From positions 806,001 to 870,000 of the forward strand of contig NC_017910.1 in NCBI RefSeq assembly GCF_000262305.1: a stretch of DNA of 64,000 bases. Reading direction: 5' to 3'. The DNA is from Shimwellia blattae DSM 4481 = NBRC 105725 (GTDB lineage Bacteria > Pseudomonadota > Gammaproteobacteria > Enterobacterales > Enterobacteriaceae). This document shows positions 61,349 through 64,000 of the stretch, in pieces. The notes beneath the pieces were generated by a model, which was not told where the DNA came from, did no database searches, and saw only the letters and a program-made list of their open reading frames with translations. The position numbers were made by a program, and so were the translations under genes. The stretch's first letter is position 1. Each line of letters opens with the position of its first letter.

Positions 61349-63775
61349 ATGTCTGATAAAAATAATTCTTTAACTGTTGCTAGTAGCATAGGGCTATCTC
61401 GTCGACGGTTTTTACAGCTTAGTAGTTATTTGGGGGTTGGCGCTTTTTTAGCAACTCATTCATTAAATAGTATTGCAGCATCGGTAATTAGCGAACATGT
61501 TGGTGAAATTACAAAATGGCATAATTGCTGGGCTCATTGTCATTCCAGTTGTTTATTAAAAATAGTAACCGAAAATGGTCAGATAAAACGCATAGAAACA
61601 GATGATCAAGGAGATGATGTTTTCGGTAGACACCAGGTCAGAGCATGTCTGCGTGGGCGATCTTTACATAAAAGAGCTTTTTCACCAGATCGTCTTAAAT
61701 ATCCCATGAAGCGAATAGGAAAACGTGGAGAAGGTAAATTTAAACGTATCTCATGGGATGAAGCCCTTGATGAAGTTTATCTTCAGATGAGTAAGATTAT
61801 ATCTAAATATGGGAATCAAGCTATTTTTAACCGTATTGGTTTTGGGAAGCCTGATGGACCCTATCATTTTGTTCCACGATTTTTAAATTTAATTGGTGGT
61901 TTTCTCTCTGCAGAGGGCAACTATAGTAGTCATCAAATTGATACAGCATCGAAATATACATACGGTGAGTCAAAATATACTTTTGGCAGTGCGCCGTCAG
62001 AAATGGCACACTCTGATCTAATTGTTTACTTTGGCAATAATCCTGCCAATACTAGAATGAGTGGTGCAAACGATACTTACCATTATCAGCATTATAAAAA
62101 GCAAAGTAGTGCTAAAACAGTCATCATTGATCCACAATATACAGATACAGCATGTGGTCGGGAAGATCTCTGGCTTGCGATACGACCTGGTAGTGATGCG
62201 GCATTGGTTGAAGCTATTGCCTGGGTTCTTATTACTGAGAAATTTGTAGATGAAGAGTTTCTACATAAATATTGCTACGGCTATGATGGTGAACCGGGCG
62301 ATAGCGAAAAAGGTATTCCATCGCTTGAACCATCATTAGGGTATAAAGCCTATATTCTGGGAGATGGGCCTGATAAGCTGGAAAAAAAACCAGAGTATGC
62401 TGAATCTATATGTGGTATTCCAAGTGAGCAAATTTATCAACTTGCCAGAGCTCTGGGGAATGCCAAAGCACCATTTATTGCTCAGGGATGGGGGCCGCAA
62501 CGTCATGCTGCTGGAGAGCAAACCGCCCGGGCTATTTTTATGTTGCCTATTCTTTTGGGTAAAATTGGTTTGCCTGGGACGAATAATGGTGGTTCAGATT
62601 TTATGTTCAGTGGTTCAGATATTACCCCGATGCCAATTGGAAAAAATGGTGTGCAGGCTAAAGTTCCATGTTTTAAATGGCTTGAGGCTGTTGAGCGGGG
62701 GCATGAAATGACGGCACTGAGTGATGGTATTACCGGTGCTGAGCGGCTGACTAGCGATGTCAAATGTATTTTTATGTACCAGGGTAACTGGCTGTTAAAT
62801 CAGCACTCTGACTGTAATGCTACTGCAAAAATTTTAGCAGATGAGAGTAAGCTGGAGTTCATTTTTGTTATGGACAATCATATGACGGCCAGTGCTAAAT
62901 TTGCTGATATTTTATTACCAGATATCACATGGCTGGAGAACTCTCGTGTAGTGAGATTTGCTACCCATTTGACTCTAACTGAACATGTACTGGACCCTAT
63001 GTATGAATGCCGCCATCCCTATCAGGTTTTTTCTGATTTGGCCGAGCGTTTTGGTGTCCGGGAGGCTTTTTGTGAGGGAAGGTCATGGGATGAATGGCAA
63101 CAGTACCTTTATGAAGAGAGTCGTAAGAAACATCCAGAATTCCCACCATTTGATGTATTGCAGAAGAAAAAAACCATACGGTTACCTTTCGATCCTGAGG
63201 CTCCAGGATATGTCATGCGAGAGTTTCGGGAGGATCCAATAATCCATGCTTTGAAAACTGAATCGGGTAAAATACAGATCTATTCCCATACTCTTGCTCA
63301 GTATGCAGCTAACTGGCAATTGCCTGATGGAGATAAAATTACTCCGTTGCCGCAATATATACCAACATGGGAAAGCTATGCTGATACTGAAACACGGGAA
63401 AAGTATCCTTTACAACTGATTGGATTTAAATCGAAAGGTCGCCCACATTCGACATTCCATAATGTTCCTTGGTTAAGAGAAGTTATCCAGGATGCCTTAA
63501 TGATTAATCCTCTGGATGCCCGGGCTCGTAATTTACACCAGGGGCAGCAAGTACATGTTTATAATGACCGCGGTGTAATTAGCGTCCCTATCCGTATTAC
63601 CCCAAGAATTATGCCTGGAGTTGTAGGGTTGGGAGAGGGGGCATGGTATTCTCCGGATAGCCATGGCGTTGATGTAGGTGGCTGTATAAATACACTAACT
63701 CGCTTAAAACCCACTGCGCTTGCGAAAGCAAATCCCCAGGGAACTAATTTAGTTGAAGTGAGCCCCGCTCCCTGA
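61349..63775 (+). CDS. DmsA-like Tat-exported molybdopterin oxidoreductase
   Basis: Catalytic subunit, 808 residues (E. coli DmsA 814; TtrA about 1020). A Tat signal is present (LSRRRFLQL, residues 16-24). An FS0-type [4Fe-4S] site follows with C60, C64, C68 and C100 (HQVRACLRGRS). Molybdopterin-guanine dinucleotide binding is supported by FGNNPANTRMSG, IIDPQYTDTACGREDLW, AQGWGPQRHAAGE and the C-terminal GLGEGAWYSPDSHGVDVGGCINTLT. The molybdenum-ligand serine is probably S193 (EGNYSSHQI). The segment around 160-185 differs from DmsA and lacks its GTGTLGGTM loop, so the substrate may not be DMSO. Placed third in the operon, unlike dmsABC. Confidence 0.92.
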   Translation: MSDKNNSLTVASSIGLSRRRFLQLSSYLGVGAFLATHSLNSIAASVISEHVGEITKWHNCWAHCHSSCLLKIVTENGQIKRIETDDQGDDVFGRHQVRACLRGRSLHKRAFSPDRLKYPMKRIGKRGEGKFKRISWDEALDEVYLQMSKIISKYGNQAIFNRIGFGKPDGPYHFVPRFLNLIGGFLSAEGNYSSHQIDTASKYTYGESKYTFGSAPSEMAHSDLIVYFGNNPANTRMSGANDTYHYQHYKKQSSAKTVIIDPQYTDTACGREDLWLAIRPGSDAALVEAIAWVLITEKFVDEEFLHKYCYGYDGEPGDSEKGIPSLEPSLGYKAYILGDGPDKLEKKPEYAESICGIPSEQIYQLARALGNAKAPFIAQGWGPQRHAAGEQTARAIFMLPILLGKIGLPGTNNGGSDFMFSGSDITPMPIGKNGVQAKVPCFKWLEAVERGHEMTALSDGITGAERLTSDVKCIFMYQGNWLLNQHSDCNATAKILADESKLEFIFVMDNHMTASAKFADILLPDITWLENSRVVRFATHLTLTEHVLDPMYECRHPYQVFSDLAERFGVREAFCEGRSWDEWQQYLYEESRKKHPEFPPFDVLQKKKTIRLPFDPEAPGYVMREFREDPIIHALKTESGKIQIYSHTLAQYAANWQLPDGDKITPLPQYIPTWESYADTETREKYPLQLIGFKSKGRPHSTFHNVPWLREVIQDALMINPLDARARNLHQGQQVHVYNDRGVISVPIRITPRIMPGVVGLGEGAWYSPDSHGVDVGGCINTLTRLKPTALAKANPQGTNLVEVSPAP

Positions 63776-63790
63776 GTATTCATAAAATAT

Positions 63791-63821
63791 AGGCACTACT
63801 GATAAATATATTGTGGTGCCT
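63791..63821 (+). other. Hairpin between the DmsA-like and chaperone genes
   Basis: A 9-bp stem with one wobble (63791-63799 with 63813-63821), 15 bases past the DmsA-like stop. No T-run follows, so transcription probably continues into the chaperone gene. Confidence 0.45.
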
Positions 63822-63837
63822 AATGAGAGAATAACTA

Positions 63838-64000
63838 ATGTCATTAGGTGAAGTAATGTTGTCAGAGAGAAAAAAATATCCAGATAATGAGTTTATGGAT
63901 GTGTCTCTAAAGATACTTTATCATTTTTTTTATTTTGAGCCGAGCCAAGTATTACTCCAGAAACTGGTTGAAAGTCAGTTACTGGAGTATTGGCGGCGCT
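63838..64000 (+). CDS. TorD/DmsD-family redox-enzyme chaperone, 5' part (cut by window end)
   Basis: An ATG-initiated open frame of 54 codons runs off the right edge. The stretch SLKILYHFFYFEPSQVLLQKLVESQLLEYW resembles the N-terminal helix of DmsD (VLGALFYYAPESAEAAPLVAVL). TorD/DmsD proteins bind the Tat leader of the molybdoenzyme and help cofactor insertion, which fits its place after the DmsA-like gene. An ATG six codons later could be the true start. Assignment rests on a short alignment and context. Confidence 0.6.
   Translation, partial: MSLGEVMLSERKKYPDNEFMDVSLKILYHFFYFEPSQVLLQKLVESQLLEYWRR

Noticed and set aside
57280..63775. Naming the AT-rich locus ttrSRBCA (tetrathionate reductase)
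   Set aside because: Only the regulators resemble Ttr proteins. The catalytic subunit length (808, not about 1020), its FS0 cysteine motif, and the B and C subunits all match the Dms family.

Overview
The window is a chromosomal segment of a member of the Enterobacteriaceae. Up to about position 57,200 nearly every gene is a recognisable orthologue of an Escherichia coli gene, and the order follows E. coli between ygdQ and eno: ygdQ-mutH, rppH-ptsP, lgt-thyA, ppdA-ppdB-ygdB-ppdC-recC-ptrA-recB-recD, argA/amiC, three initiator tRNAs, mltA, tcdA, csdE-csdA, gcvB/gcvA-ygdD-rlmM, xni, sdaC-sdaB, ppnN, queF, syd, csrB, yqcC-truC-yqcA, gudP-gudX-gudD, barA, rlmD-relA-mazG-pyrG-eno. The DNA is GC-rich there and the proteins are diverged from E. 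coli, so this is a related genus rather than E. coli itself. I do not name a species.

Layout. Positions 1-2274 carry a TerC-family membrane protein, MutH and a gene-free stretch with DnaA boxes at the place where E. coli has DARS2. Positions 2275-6953 hold RNA pyrophosphohydrolase, the nitrogen-PTS enzyme I, prolipoprotein transferase and thymidylate synthase. Positions 7073-20,672 form a tight cluster of four minor pseudopilin-type genes followed by RecBCD and protease III. Positions 20,705-28,124 hold arginine synthesis (ArgA, with ARG boxes), cell-wall hydrolases (AmiC, MltA), three fMet tRNAs, the TcdA/CsdE/CsdA tRNA-modification and sulfur-transfer set, and the sRNA GcvB. Positions 28,249-37,153 hold GcvA, RlmM, Xni, serine uptake and deamination (SdaCB), PpnN and QueF. 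Positions 37,219-45,630 hold Syd, the CsrA-sponge RNA CsrB, TruC, a flavodoxin, and glucarate catabolism extended by a glycerate kinase. Positions 45,678-57,200 hold a HigBA-type toxin-antitoxin pair, BarA, RlmD, RelA, MazG, CTP synthase and enolase.

Differences from E. coli: the fuc operon is missing between rlmM and xni, ygdI is missing between csdA and gcvB, mazEF is missing between relA and mazG, a HigBA-like pair lies between the gud cluster and barA, and a garK-like gene follows gudD.

From 57,201 to the right edge the DNA becomes visibly AT-rich. It encodes an anaerobic respiration locus: a TtrS-like sensor kinase with a periplasmic binding domain, a TtrR-like response regulator, then iron-sulfur (DmsB-like), membrane anchor (DmsC-like) and Tat-exported molybdopterin (DmsA-like) subunits in the order B-C-A, and the start of a TorD/DmsD-type chaperone cut by the window end. 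A tetrathionate-type sensor pair joined to a DMSO-reductase-type enzyme is the most interesting item here. It suggests a substrate-inducible S- or N-oxide reductase acquired by horizontal transfer.

Regulatory links visible in the window: BarA (with UvrY, encoded elsewhere) activates csrB, and a UvrY-like palindrome lies upstream of csrB. GcvA and GcvB are divergent. ArgR sites lie in front of argA.
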